DNA of 64,000 nucleotides. Origin: Actinomycetota bacterium. Lineage in GTDB: Bacteria; Actinomycetota; Acidimicrobiia; Acidimicrobiales; Ilumatobacteraceae. Shown piece by piece: positions 12,024-20,822 of this stretch. The position numbers and the translations under genes were made by a program. Location: NCBI GenBank assembly GCA_016871355.1, contig VFZC01000002.1, positions 52,415 to 116,414 of the forward strand, in the 5' to 3' direction. The first letter of the stretch is position 1. The number at the start of each line of letters is the position of its first letter. The notes beneath the pieces were generated by a model. That model saw nothing but the letters and a program-made list of their open reading frames with translations, made no database searches and had not been told where the DNA came from.

Positions 12024-13089
12024 GCGACGCGGTGGTGGCGCCTCCCACGACCCAACCACCATCGCGGTCGTAGAACACGAGTGACTGACCCGGCGACACA
12101 CGGCGCTGCGGTTCGTCCCACACGACGTCCACCTGGTTGCCGTCGACACCGTTGGTTCTGATCGACCCGGCGCGCGGTTCGCCATGAGCACTGCACTGCA
12201 CCCACACCCGGCCGTCGACCGGACCGTGGGTCCAGGTGGGTGACGAACCGAGTTCTCGATCGACGAGAAGGAGCGACTCGGGACCCACGACAACTCGCCG
12301 TTGCGGCACATCGACGTCGACCACGAACCGCTTGTTGCCACCGCCACCGGCGACTCCGCGTCGTTGACCGAGCGTCACGAGTTCGACCGCATCGACCCGG
12401 CCGATGTGCTCGCCGGCATCGTCGACCACGTCAGCCGCGTGCAGTTCGATACGGCGCCGCAAGAACGACGAGCGACCCGTCGCACCATCGGGCGACTTAG
12501 TGGACGTGATGAAGCAGACGTCCTGACTGTCGGGCTTGGTCGCGGTCCGCAAGCCGAGGCGAGTCGCGTGCGCGCGCACCTCGACTTTGGTGAGTGTGCC
12601 GACCGGCAACAGCGTGCGCGACAGCGCATCCTGGTCGAGCATGTGGATCACGTAGCTTTGATCCTTGGCGTCATCGGCCCCACGCAGGAGACGCCACACA
12701 CCGTCGATGTTCTCGATGCGGGCGTGATGGCCGGTGGCCACGGCGTCGAAACCGAGAACGTCGGCGCGCTCGAGTAGACGATCGAACTTGAGGTGACGGT
12801 TGCACTCGATGCACGGATTGGGAGTGATGCCCCGCGCGTGATCGGCCACGTACGGGTCGACGACGTGGCGGTGGAAATCGTCGGTGAAGTTGAAGACCAG
12901 ATGATCGATGCCGAGTTGCTGAGCCACGCGTCGCGCGTCGTCGACATCACTCACGCTGCAGCAGCCGGTGTCGCTCTCGCCACCCCACAGCCGCATGGTG
13001 ACGCCCACGACCTGATGCCCCTGCTCGAGCAGAAGGGCAGCGGCGACCGACGAATCGACACCTCCGGACATGGCGACAAGAACTTTCAC
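12001..13089 (-). CDS. mnmA: tRNA-specific 2-thiouridylase
   Basis: A 362-residue MnmA that thiolates the wobble uridine (s2U34) of tRNA-Glu, -Gln and -Lys using ATP and sulfur relayed from a cysteine desulfurase. The PP-loop is MSGGVDSSVAAALLL (residues 8-22). The two catalytic cysteines are C93 in TPNPCIECN and C192 in KPDSQDVCFITS. Length is typical. The GTG start has CACGGAG upstream. The cysteine desulfurase gene lies 47 bases upstream on the same strand and is the likely sulfur donor. Confidence 0.95.
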   Translation of the reverse strand: MKVLVAMSGGVDSSVAAALLLEQGHQVVGVTMRLWGGESDTGCCSVSDVDDARRVAQQLGIDHLVFNFTDDFHRHVVDPYVADHARGITPNPCIECNRHLKFDRLLERADVLGFDAVATGHHARIENIDGVWRLLRGADDAKDQSYVIHMLDQDALSRTLLPVGTLTKVEVRAHATRLGLRTATKPDSQDVCFITSTKSPDGATGRSSFLRRRIELHAADVVDDAGEHIGRVDAVELVTLGQRRGVAGGGGNKRFVVDVDVPQRRVVVGPESLLLVDRELGSSPTWTHGPVDGRVWVQCSAHGEPRAGSIRTNGVDGNQVDVVWDEPQRRVSPGQSLVFYDRDGGWVVGGATTASLTTSAIR

Positions 13090-13136
13090 GGCGTTTCTCC
13101 GTGGGTCAGGCTACGGCTGTCGAGTCGACGAGACGT

Positions 13137-14291
13137 TCAGCGACCCTTGGTTGCCGAGCGAATGCGCTCGATCGCGCTGGTGACCACGGTGGCCGCCTCG
13201 TCGACATCCGACTCGGTGGTCGTGTGTCCGAGCGACAGGCGCAGGGCCCCTTGGGCCAAGCCGCGATCGACACCCATCGCAGCCAACACGTGCGACGGCT
13301 CCATGGCGCCACTCGCGCAGGCCGAGGCCGCCGACGCGCACACTCCCCCTTCGTCGAGGAGATACAGCAGGGCTTCGCTCTCCACGTCGGCGATGCACAC
13401 GTGGGCCACACCGGGCACCGCGCGATCGGCGGGAATCGTTCGGTGGACCCCACCCACCGACATCAGCCGCGCGACGAGTGTTTCGCGCAACGCCTCGACG
13501 CGCGCGCACTCGGCCGCTCGCTCGCGATCGGTCGACTCGAGCGCACGAGCCAGAGCCACGATGCCGGCCACGTTGTGCGTGCCGCTCCGTCGGTCGCGCT
13601 CCTGCCCACCACCGAGGATCAGCGGCGCCACATCGGAACCCGCGCGCACCGCCAGCACCCCCACGCCCTTGGGGCCGCCGAACTTGTGGGCCGACAACGC
13701 CATCGCGTCGACGAGCGGCCAGATCGTGCGCAGGTCGAGCCAACAAGCGGCTTGCACGGCGTCGGTGTGCAACAGCGCACCCGGAGCGAGTGAACGCACC
13801 AGACGCGACACCGCCCGCATGTCGGTGATCGCTCCGGTCTCGTTGTTGACCGCCATCACCGACACGACGGACACGTTTGATACGTTCGATACGGTGCGCA
13901 ACACACGTTCGAGATCGGCGAGATCGATCACGCCCGCCGAGTCGACCCCGACCACGTGACCCTTCTCGTGCTCGACGCAGTGCAGAACCGCGTGGTGCTC
14001 GGCCGCCGAACACACCACCACACCAGCGCGTCGTTCGATGGCGCCGCGAATGGCCGTGTTGTCACCTTCGGTCCCACCACCGTTGAACACCACTTCGCCG
14101 GGTAGACAACCGATCACGCCGGCCACCACATCACGGGCTTCGTCGATCGCACGTCGCGCCTCGCGGGCGAAGCGATGCGAACCCGAGGGGTTGGCGTAGG
14201 TCTGGGTGAGGAACGGCAACATGGCCTCGACTGCATCCGGACGCATGGGCGTGGTCGCCGCATGGTCGAGGTAGACGAGGCTCTTGCTCAC
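13137..14291 (-). CDS. Cysteine desulfurase (NifS/IscS family)
   Basis: A 384-residue PLP enzyme that converts cysteine to alanine and delivers persulfide sulfur. It contains FNGGGTEGDN, the substrate-site HTDAVQA, the PLP lysine K203 in SAHKFGGPKGVG and the catalytic cysteine C325 in ASACASGAMEPSHVLAAMG. The SACxSG loop is of the long IscS type. It heads the mnmA operon, so its main job is probably tRNA thiolation, with iron-sulfur assembly also possible. The run SNVSNVSVVSV reflects a short 9-base near-repeat at about 13875-13895. GTG start. Confidence 0.93.
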   Translation of the reverse strand: MSKSLVYLDHAATTPMRPDAVEAMLPFLTQTYANPSGSHRFAREARRAIDEARDVVAGVIGCLPGEVVFNGGGTEGDNTAIRGAIERRAGVVVCSAAEHHAVLHCVEHEKGHVVGVDSAGVIDLADLERVLRTVSNVSNVSVVSVMAVNNETGAITDMRAVSRLVRSLAPGALLHTDAVQAACWLDLRTIWPLVDAMALSAHKFGGPKGVGVLAVRAGSDVAPLILGGGQERDRRSGTHNVAGIVALARALESTDRERAAECARVEALRETLVARLMSVGGVHRTIPADRAVPGVAHVCIADVESEALLYLLDEGGVCASAASACASGAMEPSHVLAAMGVDRGLAQGALRLSLGHTTTESDVDEAATVVTSAIERIRSATKGR

Positions 14292-14297
14292 GCCGTC

Positions 14298-14303
14298 ACG
14301 GTA
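14298..14303 (-). promoter_or_regulatory. -10 element (TACCGT) for the cysteine desulfurase-mnmA operon
   Basis: Minus-strand TACCGT ends six bases before the GTG at 14291, the leaderless spacing seen repeatedly in this window. Confidence 0.5.
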
Positions 14304-14338
14304 GTGGCGAATCGCGAAACGCGTGGTGGACTGAGGGC

Positions 14339-15106
14339 ATGCAGGGATACGGCGAATCCTCGTACGGAGACGGGTTCGCCGACGTCTACGACGACTGGTA
14401 CCACGACGTCAGCGACGTGGATTCCACAGTCGCGCTCCTCACTTCACTCGTGGCGCCCGACCGAATGCGTGACGGGCGATACCTGGAACTGGGAATCGGC
14501 ACCGGGCGCATCGCGTTGCCACTGGCCGAGACCGGAGCCCGCGTGACCGGGATCGACGCCAGTCGCGCCATGATCGAAAGGCTGCGCGCCAAGGATCCGA
14601 GCGGCAAAGTGTCGGTCATCGTCGGCGACATGTTGCGCGGCCTCCCCGACGCGTCGTTCGACGTGGTGTTCGTGGCCTACAACACTCTCTTCGCGTTACG
14701 CTCGAACGAGCGACAGCACGAGTTGTTCGCCGAAGTGTCGAAGCGACTCGTACCCGGTGGCTCGTTCGTCGTCGAAGCCTTCGTTCCCGACGTGGGTCGA
14801 CCGGCGGGCGGCAACGTGGGTGTGCGCACGATGGCGGCCGATCGCGTGGTCCTCATGGCCGACGTTCACGATCCCGAGTCGCAGACCGTCGACGGACAGT
14901 TCATCGAATTCACCGACGGTGCCGCGGTTCGGCTGCGACCTTTCAGCATTCGCTACTCCACCACCACCGAACTCGACCGCATGGCGACCGACGCCGGCTT
15001 GAGCCTGGCCGAGCGATGGGAAGACACCCGCCGGACACCTTTCCGACAGGATTCCGTCACTCATGTTTCGGTGTATCGGCAAGCGTCGGTGTCCCGAGCC
15101 ACCTGA
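14339..15106 (+). CDS. Class I SAM-dependent methyltransferase
   Basis: A 255-residue Rossmann-type methyltransferase. Motif I is YLELGIGTGRIALPLAETGA, the acidic end of strand 2 is VTGIDAS, and motif IV is ASFDVVFVAYNTLF. The middle (LVPGGSFVVEAFVPD) is the usual post-motif strand and turn. The C-terminal part, rich in phenyl and arginine residues (RLRPFSIRYSTTTELDRMA), resembles small-molecule methyltransferases. Substrate unknown. It diverges from the cysteine desulfurase and precedes the GalT-like gene by 21 bases. Confidence 0.85.
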   Translation: MQGYGESSYGDGFADVYDDWYHDVSDVDSTVALLTSLVAPDRMRDGRYLELGIGTGRIALPLAETGARVTGIDASRAMIERLRAKDPSGKVSVIVGDMLRGLPDASFDVVFVAYNTLFALRSNERQHELFAEVSKRLVPGGSFVVEAFVPDVGRPAGGNVGVRTMAADRVVLMADVHDPESQTVDGQFIEFTDGAAVRLRPFSIRYSTTTELDRMATDAGLSLAERWEDTRRTPFRQDSVTHVSVYRQASVSRAT

Positions 15107-15111
15107 TTCCG

Positions 15112-15117
15112 TATCCT
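15112..15117 (+). promoter_or_regulatory. candidate -10 (TATCCT) for the GalT-like gene
   Basis: TATCCT ends ten bases before the GTG at 15128, which would give a leader of only a few bases. Confidence 0.4.
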
Positions 15118-15127
15118 GACCACCACC

Positions 15128-16111
15128 GTGAGCCAACTTCGACTGAACCCCCTCACCGGCCGCTGGGTCACCATCAACGCCGAGCGGGCCATGCGTCCCA
15201 CCGATTTCGCCACGCGCATCCAGACGGTCGAGTCCGACCCGAGCCGTCCGTGCCCGTTCTGCCCCGGCAACGAAGATCCGTCGGCCCCGCCCATGCTCAC
15301 CATCGGCAACGGCGACGACTGGAAGATGCGTGTCATCCCCAACCTGTATCCGGCGTTCGACGGCGAAGATTCGTTGGCCGTGCGCAACCTCGGTCCGGTG
15401 CACGTGATGGCCGAAGCCAGCGGAACCCACGAAGTGTTCGTGTTCACGCGCGATCATCACGGTGGCATCGACACGTTCGACGATGATTCGTGCGGACAGA
15501 TCATGTCGGTGCTCAAGCAGCGTCTTCTCGAGCACGCCTCCACGCGCAACATTCGCTACACCCAGGCGATCGTCAACCACGGTCGTGAAGCCGGCGCGTC
15601 GTTGTCTCATCCGCACGGGCAGTTGCTCGGCCTGCCGTTCGTGCCGGGCGAAATCCTCGACGAGGAGCGCGCGTTCGTTCGATTCGAAGGCGGCTGCATC
15701 CTGTGTGCCACGGTCGAGAGCGAACTCGTGTCGGGTGAGCGCGTGGTCCTGGCCACCGACGACGCCGTCGTCGTGTGTCCGTTCTGGAGCGGCGGCCCGT
15801 ACGAAATGCTCGTGATTCCCCGCCACCACGATCAGCACCTCCCGGACGCGTCCGACGAATCGCTGGCCGGTGTGGGTCGCGCCATCCGCGATGCCCTGGC
15901 GCACCTCAACGCGGTGTTCCCCGACGTGTCGTTCAACCTCGTGTTCCACACGGCCCCGCATCAGCATGACGGCCCGTTCCACTGGCACGCACATCTGTGG
16001 CCCAAGCTCACCACCGTGGCCGGTTTCGAACGCGGCACCGGCGTCATGATCAACATCGTTCCGCCCGAGCAGGCGGCTGACGAGTTGCGTCGCATCGGCG
16101 CGAACGCCTGA
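15128..16111 (+). CDS. galT: Galactose-1-phosphate uridylyltransferase family (GalT/HIT superfamily)
   Basis: A 327-residue nucleotidyltransferase of the GalT family, which swaps UMP between UDP-glucose and galactose-1-phosphate. The N-terminal RPCPFCPGNED supplies the first zinc cysteines, the active-site triad is SLSHPHGQLLGLP, CILC gives a second cysteine pair, and HWHAHLWPK is the C-terminal histidine cluster. The family also contains ADP-glucose phosphorylases, and no galactose gene is nearby, so the sugar phosphate is uncertain. GTG start fits the MSQLRLNPLTGRWV alignment. The SRPBCC gene follows after one base. Confidence 0.85.
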   Translation: MSQLRLNPLTGRWVTINAERAMRPTDFATRIQTVESDPSRPCPFCPGNEDPSAPPMLTIGNGDDWKMRVIPNLYPAFDGEDSLAVRNLGPVHVMAEASGTHEVFVFTRDHHGGIDTFDDDSCGQIMSVLKQRLLEHASTRNIRYTQAIVNHGREAGASLSHPHGQLLGLPFVPGEILDEERAFVRFEGGCILCATVESELVSGERVVLATDDAVVVCPFWSGGPYEMLVIPRHHDQHLPDASDESLAGVGRAIRDALAHLNAVFPDVSFNLVFHTAPHQHDGPFHWHAHLWPKLTTVAGFERGTGVMINIVPPEQAADELRRIGANA

Positions 16112-16112
16112 C

Positions 16113-16553
16113 GTGGCCCGCATCACCGTCTCCATCGACCTGAACGCGTCGCCAACGCGGGTCTGGGAAGTCGTCGAGCCGATCGAACGTCACATCGACT
16201 GGATGGCCGACGCGGTCGCCATTCGATTCGAGACCGATCAGACACGCGGCGTCGGCACGAAGTTCTTGTGCGACACCAAAGTGGGCCCCATTCGTCTGAC
16301 CGATCACATGGAGATCACCGAGTGGGTTCCGGGTGAGGCGATGGGTGTGAAGCACACCGGTCTGGTCACCGGTTCGGGCATCTTCACATTGGCTCCCCTC
16401 GACGCAGGCCAACGCACCCGTTTCACCTGGAGCGAAGAACTGCGCTTCCCGTGGTGGCTCGGTGGTCGCCGGGGTGAAGCAGTTGGCGGAGGCCTCGTGA
16501 TGAAGGCCATCTGGAAGCGCAACTTGAAGCGCCTCCAATCACTCGTCGGCTGA
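16113..16553 (+). CDS. SRPBCC (START-like) family protein
   Basis: A 146-residue polyketide-cyclase/START-fold protein. The family pattern is visible: an opening strand (ITVSIDLNASPTRVWEVVEPIERH), a middle of amphipathic strands (RLTDHMEITEWVPGEAMGVKH), RFTWSEELRFPWWLGG and a long C-terminal helix (MKAIWKRNLKRLQSL). Such proteins bind hydrophobic ligands in an internal cavity. The GTG start lies one base after the GalT stop, so the two are coupled. Function unknown. Confidence 0.8.
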   Translation: MARITVSIDLNASPTRVWEVVEPIERHIDWMADAVAIRFETDQTRGVGTKFLCDTKVGPIRLTDHMEITEWVPGEAMGVKHTGLVTGSGIFTLAPLDAGQRTRFTWSEELRFPWWLGGRRGEAVGGGLVMKAIWKRNLKRLQSLVG

Positions 16554-16561
16554 CGAGTCGG

Positions 16562-16864
16562 TCAGGAGATCAGACGCACCAGTGCGGTCGCGGCCGCGCC
16601 GAGAACGATCACCGCAATGAGTGGAACTCGTCGCCACGCCGCCACCACGGCAACGGCGATTCCGATCGCTCGCGCGTCGAGCACCAGATCGCGCCCGGTC
16701 GAGAACGTGTCCTTCATGACGAGTGCGGTGATCACCGCGGCCGGGATGAGTGCGAGGCAGCGGTCGACCACCGGCGGCAACGTTCGACCGCCCAAGATCA
16801 CGAGACCCGTGACTTTGAACGCGTAGGCCCCGGCGGCCAGAACGAACACCAGCGTCCAGGTCAT
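16562..16864 (-). CDS. azlD: AzlD-like branched-chain amino acid exporter subunit
   Basis: A 100-residue membrane protein with about four helices (TLVFVLAAGAYAFKVTGLVIL, CLALIPAAVITALVM, AIGIAVAVVAAW, IAVIVLGAAATALVRL), matching AzlD, the small partner of AzlC in branched-chain amino acid or analogue export. The ATG at 16864 overlaps the azlC stop by four bases, as in most azlCD operons. The longer reading from 17020 overlaps azlC and is rejected. Confidence 0.87.
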   Translation of the reverse strand: MTWTLVFVLAAGAYAFKVTGLVILGGRTLPPVVDRCLALIPAAVITALVMKDTFSTGRDLVLDARAIGIAVAVVAAWRRVPLIAVIVLGAAATALVRLIS

Positions 16865-17559
16865 GATGCGACCTCGCGCGGACGTCGCACGCCCACCAAC
16901 ACGGCCAGGGCCGACAGAAGAATCGGGACGCCGACCGGTGTGATGGGGATGGCGACGACGCACACCGCGCCACCGAGCAGTGCGGCCAGACGCGCTCGCG
17001 CGTCGGTGAGCAACGGCCACAACATCGCCACGAAACCGGCCGGGAAGGCGACATCGAGGCCGTACGTGGTGGGATCGAGAGCGTTACCGGCCAGCGCGCC
17101 GATCAACGTGCCCAGATTCCAGAAGAAGTAGAGAGCGACACCGGTGAACCAGAACGCGATTCGTTGCGCTCGCGGATCGGGTTGCGCGACCGACATGGCG
17201 GTCGTCTCGTCGATCGTCATCTGAGCCGCCAACATTCGCAACCCGAGCGAACCTTCGATGCGCCGCGACATCGCGAGCCCGTACACACCGTTGCGCGCCG
17301 CGAGCAGCATTGCTCCTCCGAGGGCCGAACCGAACGAACCGCCCGAACCGATCACCGACACCGCCGAGAACTGCGAGGCGCCGGTGAAGACGAGGAGTGA
17401 GATCGCACACGTTTGCAGCACCGACGAGCCGGCCGACACCGACGCGACTCCGAACGAAACACCGAAGACACCGACCGCAGCACTCAGCGTGAGGCAGGCC
17501 ACCATCATCGGGCGAAGCGACTCGTCGCGCCACCACAACGGATGCTCATCGCGCGACAT
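16861..17559 (-). CDS. azlC: AzlC-like branched-chain amino acid exporter subunit
   Basis: A 232-residue membrane protein of the AzlC family. The conserved motif SLLVFTGASQFSAVSVIGSGG, then LAARNGVYGLAMSRRI and AAQMTIDETTAMSV, are diagnostic. It forms the large subunit of an AzlCD exporter. The ATG at 17559 has TAATGT seven bases upstream and no Shine-Dalgarno. It diverges from the glycosyltransferase gene. Confidence 0.9.
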   Translation of the reverse strand: MSRDEHPLWWRDESLRPMMVACLTLSAAVGVFGVSFGVASVSAGSSVLQTCAISLLVFTGASQFSAVSVIGSGGSFGSALGGAMLLAARNGVYGLAMSRRIEGSLGLRMLAAQMTIDETTAMSVAQPDPRAQRIAFWFTGVALYFFWNLGTLIGALAGNALDPTTYGLDVAFPAGFVAMLWPLLTDARARLAALLGGAVCVVAIPITPVGVPILLSALAVLVGVRRPREVAS

Positions 17560-17566
17560 GCTCGAG

Positions 17567-17572
17567 ACATTA
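17567..17572 (-). promoter_or_regulatory. -10 element (TAATGT) for azlCD
   Basis: Minus-strand TAATGT ends seven bases before the azlC ATG, consistent with leaderless transcription. It faces the TACGGT element of the divergent glycosyltransferase gene. Confidence 0.5.
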
Positions 17573-17587
17573 CGGGGCGGCGCTTGC

Positions 17588-17593
17588 TACGGT
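17588..17593 (+). promoter_or_regulatory. -10 element (TACGGT) for the GT4 gene
   Basis: TACGGT ends eight bases before the GTG at 17602. It favours 17602 over an in-frame GTG at 17596, which would lie before the predicted transcription start. Confidence 0.45.
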
Positions 17594-17601
17594 CGGTGTC
17601 C

Positions 17602-18762
17602 GTGCGCGTCCTGATGCTCGCGTGGGATCTCCCACCTCATCAACTCACCGGTGTGTCGGCACACGTGGAGGGCTTGTCACGAGCACTCGCCCGCGCCGGT
17701 CACGACGTGGTGGTGCTCGGCCGCGCCGATGGTGACGCCGACGCGACCGTCGACCAGACGGTTCTGCCCGGTGTTCGCGTGTTGCGTGCGTCGGTCGATC
17801 TGCCGTGGCTTCCCGACGACGATGTCGTTCTCAACACGGTGTCGGCCAATCATCATCTCGTCCGTCTGCTCGCCGAGCTCGGCGATTGGCGGCCCGACGT
17901 GGTGCACGCCCACGACTGGAACGTCGCCTGGGCCGCCGATGCGGTGTCGACGCTCACGGGTGCTCCCCTCGTCGCCACCATCCACGCCACCGAACGCGGT
18001 CGTCACGGCGGCCATGTTCCACAGGGTGTTCCCGCGGCGATCAACTCCGTCGAGTGGTGGCTCGCCTGGCAGGCCCGATCGGTCGTGTGCTGCTCACGGT
18101 TCATGATGCGCGAGGTTCTCGACGGCTTCGATCTCGATGCCGAGCGGGTTCACCTCATCCCTCACGGTGTCGACACCGACTCATGGCGACCACCCGACAC
18201 CGCGTCGGTGCGAGAGCCACTCGTTCTCGCCTGGGGTCGCGTTCGATACGAAAAAGGATTCCAGGTGCTCGCGCAGGCGATGGCACGACTGCGCGGACGC
18301 GTACCCGGGATCTCGTGCATCATCGCCGGACGCGGCTCGTACCTAGCCGAGTTGCAGAGCCAACTCGACCTCGAAGGTGTGGGGGACATCGTGCAGATTC
18401 CGGGTTTCGTGCCCGACCACGAACTGCGAACGCTGCTGCATCGCGCGGGCTGCGTGGTGATTCCGTCGCTGTACGAGCCGTTCGGCATCGTGGCCCTCGA
18501 AGCCATGGCGGCCGATGCACCACTGGTCGCGGCGCGCACGGGTGGTCTGGCCGAAATCCTCGAGGGAACCGACGCCGGACTGTTGTTCGAACCAGGTAAC
18601 GCGCTGCGCCTGGCCGAAACGATCGAAGGGCTCCTCAACGATCGTCAACTGGCCGACCAACTGCGCGCCAATGCACAACGGCTCCTGGCCGCGCACTACT
18701 CGTGGGACGCCATCGCTGACACCACGTCGGCGCTCTACGAACGCGTGATCAGCGGCCGGTGA
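17602..18762 (+). CDS. GT4-family glycosyltransferase (glycogen synthase-like)
   Basis: A 386-residue GT-B fold glycosyltransferase. The N-terminal domain begins VRVLMLAWDLPPHQLTGVSAHVEGLSRAL and contains HAHDWNVAWAA and the TIHATERGRHGG segment typical of ADP/UDP-glucose alpha-glycosyltransferases. The donor domain has WGRVRYEKGFQVLAQA and the E-x7-E motif in EPFGIVALEAMA. The HATERGRHGGHVP signature is shared with MalP/GlgA-type enzymes of glucan synthesis, so a storage or capsular alpha-glucan is plausible; the acceptor is unproven. Its stop overlaps the end of the convergent enoyl-CoA hydratase gene by 14 bases. Confidence 0.87.
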   Translation: MRVLMLAWDLPPHQLTGVSAHVEGLSRALARAGHDVVVLGRADGDADATVDQTVLPGVRVLRASVDLPWLPDDDVVLNTVSANHHLVRLLAELGDWRPDVVHAHDWNVAWAADAVSTLTGAPLVATIHATERGRHGGHVPQGVPAAINSVEWWLAWQARSVVCCSRFMMREVLDGFDLDAERVHLIPHGVDTDSWRPPDTASVREPLVLAWGRVRYEKGFQVLAQAMARLRGRVPGISCIIAGRGSYLAELQSQLDLEGVGDIVQIPGFVPDHELRTLLHRAGCVVIPSLYEPFGIVALEAMAADAPLVAARTGGLAEILEGTDAGLLFEPGNALRLAETIEGLLNDRQLADQLRANAQRLLAAHYSWDAIADTTSALYERVISGR

Positions 18763-19528
18763 ACTGGGCCTTGCCGGGCCCGTTCTCGAGAAAGCTCTTC
18801 ACACCGATCTGACTGTCGTGCGAGCGGAACGACTCGACGAACAGATCGCGTTCGAGCAGGAGTCCGTCGGTGAGAGTCGACGACATTCCTTCGTCGACGG
18901 CTCGCTTCACGAGCGACTGCGACACCAGAGCACCACGTGCGATCTCGGCGGCGAGAACTCGCGCACGTTCGGCCAACGACTCGTGAGCGACCACCTCGTC
19001 GGCCAGACCGATACGGAATGCTTCGTCGGCCTTGACCTGCCGACCCGTGATCATCATCTCTTTGGCCCGACTCGGACCCACCACGCGCGGCAACCGTTGC
19101 GTTCCGCCACCACCCGGAATGATGCCGAGCAGAATCTCGGGTTGGCCGAACACGGCCTTCTCGCTCGCGATGCGGTAGTCGCAGGCGAGGGCGAGTTCGC
19201 AGCCGCCGCCGAGTGCATATCCACTCACGGCCGCGATCACGAAGCGCGGAATCGCCGCCACGGCATCGAGCGTGCGATGGAACGCCGGTCCGATCACCTT
19301 GGCTTCCTCGGGTCCACCGAACTCGGCGATGTTGGCTCCGGCCGCGAAGATTCGCTCGCCACCGGTGATCACCACGGCACCGGGAGGGTTGGCGGTGAGA
19401 TCGGCGGCCACCTCACCGAGTCGCGTCAACACGGCCAGGCTCAAGGCATTGACCTTGGGATTGTTGAGCGTCACCACGGCCACGCCGTCGTCTCCTCGCT
19501 CGACGAGAACCAGATCGGCATCGCTCAT
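18749..19528 (-). CDS. Enoyl-CoA hydratase/isomerase family protein
   Basis: A 259-residue crotonase-fold enzyme. The oxyanion-hole segments are GERIFAAGANIAEF and ISGYALGGGCELALACDY-like VSGYALGGGCELA; the catalytic glutamates fit GQPEILLGIIPGGGGTQRLPRVVG, the hydratase pattern. It hydrates trans-2-enoyl-CoA in fatty acid beta-oxidation. An AAAGGAAC Shine-Dalgarno supports the ATG. It follows meaB by 13 bases, so it probably belongs to an acyl-CoA/propionate degradation operon. Confidence 0.93.
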   Translation of the reverse strand: MSDADLVLVERGDDGVAVVTLNNPKVNALSLAVLTRLGEVAADLTANPPGAVVITGGERIFAAGANIAEFGGPEEAKVIGPAFHRTLDAVAAIPRFVIAAVSGYALGGGCELALACDYRIASEKAVFGQPEILLGIIPGGGGTQRLPRVVGPSRAKEMMITGRQVKADEAFRIGLADEVVAHESLAERARVLAAEIARGALVSQSLVKRAVDEGMSSTLTDGLLLERDLFVESFRSHDSQIGVKSFLENGPGKAQFTGR

Positions 19529-19541
19529 GATGTTCCTTTCG

Positions 19542-20504
19542 TCAGGCCCCGACCGACTTCAACATCTCGTCAGCCGCTGACCACGGATCGACCGTTCGTT
19601 CGACCACGCCGTCGGTGAGTTGATCCCAACGATCACCAGTGCAGATCTCGCGAGCGCGTTGTTCGAGTCGCCGAGCCACGATCTCGCGCAACTCTTCGCG
19701 CAGACGGAAACGGCGGCGGCGTTCGAGTTCGCCGTTGGCCGTGATGAACGCGCGGTGCTCGTGAACCTTCTCCCACAGTGCCGCAACGCCCTCACCGGTG
19801 GAACCGATCGTGGGCACGATCGGCGGACGCCACGAACCATGGGGCATGTCGGACAGGTCGAGCATCTGATCGAGGTCGCGTCGCGTCTCGTCGACGCCCT
19901 TGCGATCGGCCTTGTTGATGACGAACACGTCGGCGATTTCCATGAGACCGGCCTTGTTGGCCTGAACCGAATCACCCCAACCCGGGTTCACGACGACGAC
20001 CGTGGTGTCGGCCTTGCCGGCGATCTCGACTTCGACCTGACCCACACCCACCGTCTCGACCAGAACCCACAAACGACCCACCGCATCGAGCAAGCGAATG
20101 GCTTCGGGAGCCGCGAGTGACAGACCGCCGAGGTGGCCGCGGGTCGCCATCGAACGAATGAACACACCGTGATCGGTGGCGTGATCTTGCATGCGCACGC
20201 GGTCGCCCAGGATGGCCCCACCGGTGAACGGCGAGGACGGGTCGATGGCCAGCACCGCGACCTCGATGTCCTGGCGGCGAAGGTGCCCGATGATCGACGA
20301 CGTGAGCGTGCTCTTGCCCGCGCCCGGAGCGCCGGTGAGTCCGACGGTGTAGGCGGTGCCGCCCTTCGGGTAGGACAAACGACCGATGACACGAGCGGCA
20401 TCTCCGCCCTGTTCGATCAGCGAGAGCAAACGCGCGAGCGCGCTGCGATCGCCTTCCTGCGCGGCTTGGAAGAGGGTCTCCGGAGTCCGGTCGCGCCGGT
20501 TCAC
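19542..20504 (-). CDS. meaB: Methylmalonyl-CoA mutase-associated GTPase (MeaB/ArgK family)
   Basis: A 320-residue G3E-family GTPase that protects and loads B12 onto methylmalonyl-CoA mutase. The Walker A is GLTGAPGAGKSTL, then AIDPSSPFTGGAILGDRVRM, the switch region VETVGVGQVEVE and the base-recognition NKAD. The C-terminal dimerisation arm (ITANGELERRRRFRLREELREIV) is typical. No mutase gene is in this window. The GTG start overlaps the NifU-domain gene stop (tcac), and enoyl-CoA hydratase follows. Confidence 0.93.
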   Translation of the reverse strand: MNRRDRTPETLFQAAQEGDRSALARLLSLIEQGGDAARVIGRLSYPKGGTAYTVGLTGAPGAGKSTLTSSIIGHLRRQDIEVAVLAIDPSSPFTGGAILGDRVRMQDHATDHGVFIRSMATRGHLGGLSLAAPEAIRLLDAVGRLWVLVETVGVGQVEVEIAGKADTTVVVVNPGWGDSVQANKAGLMEIADVFVINKADRKGVDETRRDLDQMLDLSDMPHGSWRPPIVPTIGSTGEGVAALWEKVHEHRAFITANGELERRRRFRLREELREIVARRLEQRAREICTGDRWDQLTDGVVERTVDPWSAADEMLKSVGA

Positions 20505-20734
20505 ACGTTCACCACTTCAGTGACGCCGTCGACGCGATCGCGCATGATGCGCTCGATTCCCTGCTTCAGGGTCTGCGTGGACGCCGGGCAGGTGCCGCAA
20601 GCGCCCACGAGCGTGACGGTGACGACACCCGTGGTCGCGTCGACTTCCTTCAACTCGATGTCACCACCGTCGGCCTGCAGCGCCGGACGGATGACTTCGA
20701 TGGTTTCTTCGACCTGTGCGCGCATCGTGCTCAT
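20501..20734 (-). CDS. NifU C-terminal domain protein (Fe-S scaffold/carrier)
   Basis: A 77-residue stand-alone NifU_C domain. The helix VEETIEVIRPALQADGGDIEL is followed by the CxxC cluster-binding motif VGACGTCPASTQTLKQGIE, which can hold a [4Fe-4S] cluster at a dimer interface. It probably delivers Fe-S clusters. The ATG at 20734 has GGAG eight bases upstream; the longer reading to 20824 adds non-conserved sequence. It overlaps meaB by four bases. Confidence 0.9.
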   Translation of the reverse strand: MSTMRAQVEETIEVIRPALQADGGDIELKEVDATTGVVTVTLVGACGTCPASTQTLKQGIERIMRDRVDGVTEVVNV

Positions 20735-20822
20735 GATGAGTCTCCGGACACCGAGGGGGTCTCCAGTGGTCGTAGATCGTAGAGTCAGAAGCCGTGGGAA
20801 ACTCCGACCCGAGCCACAAGTC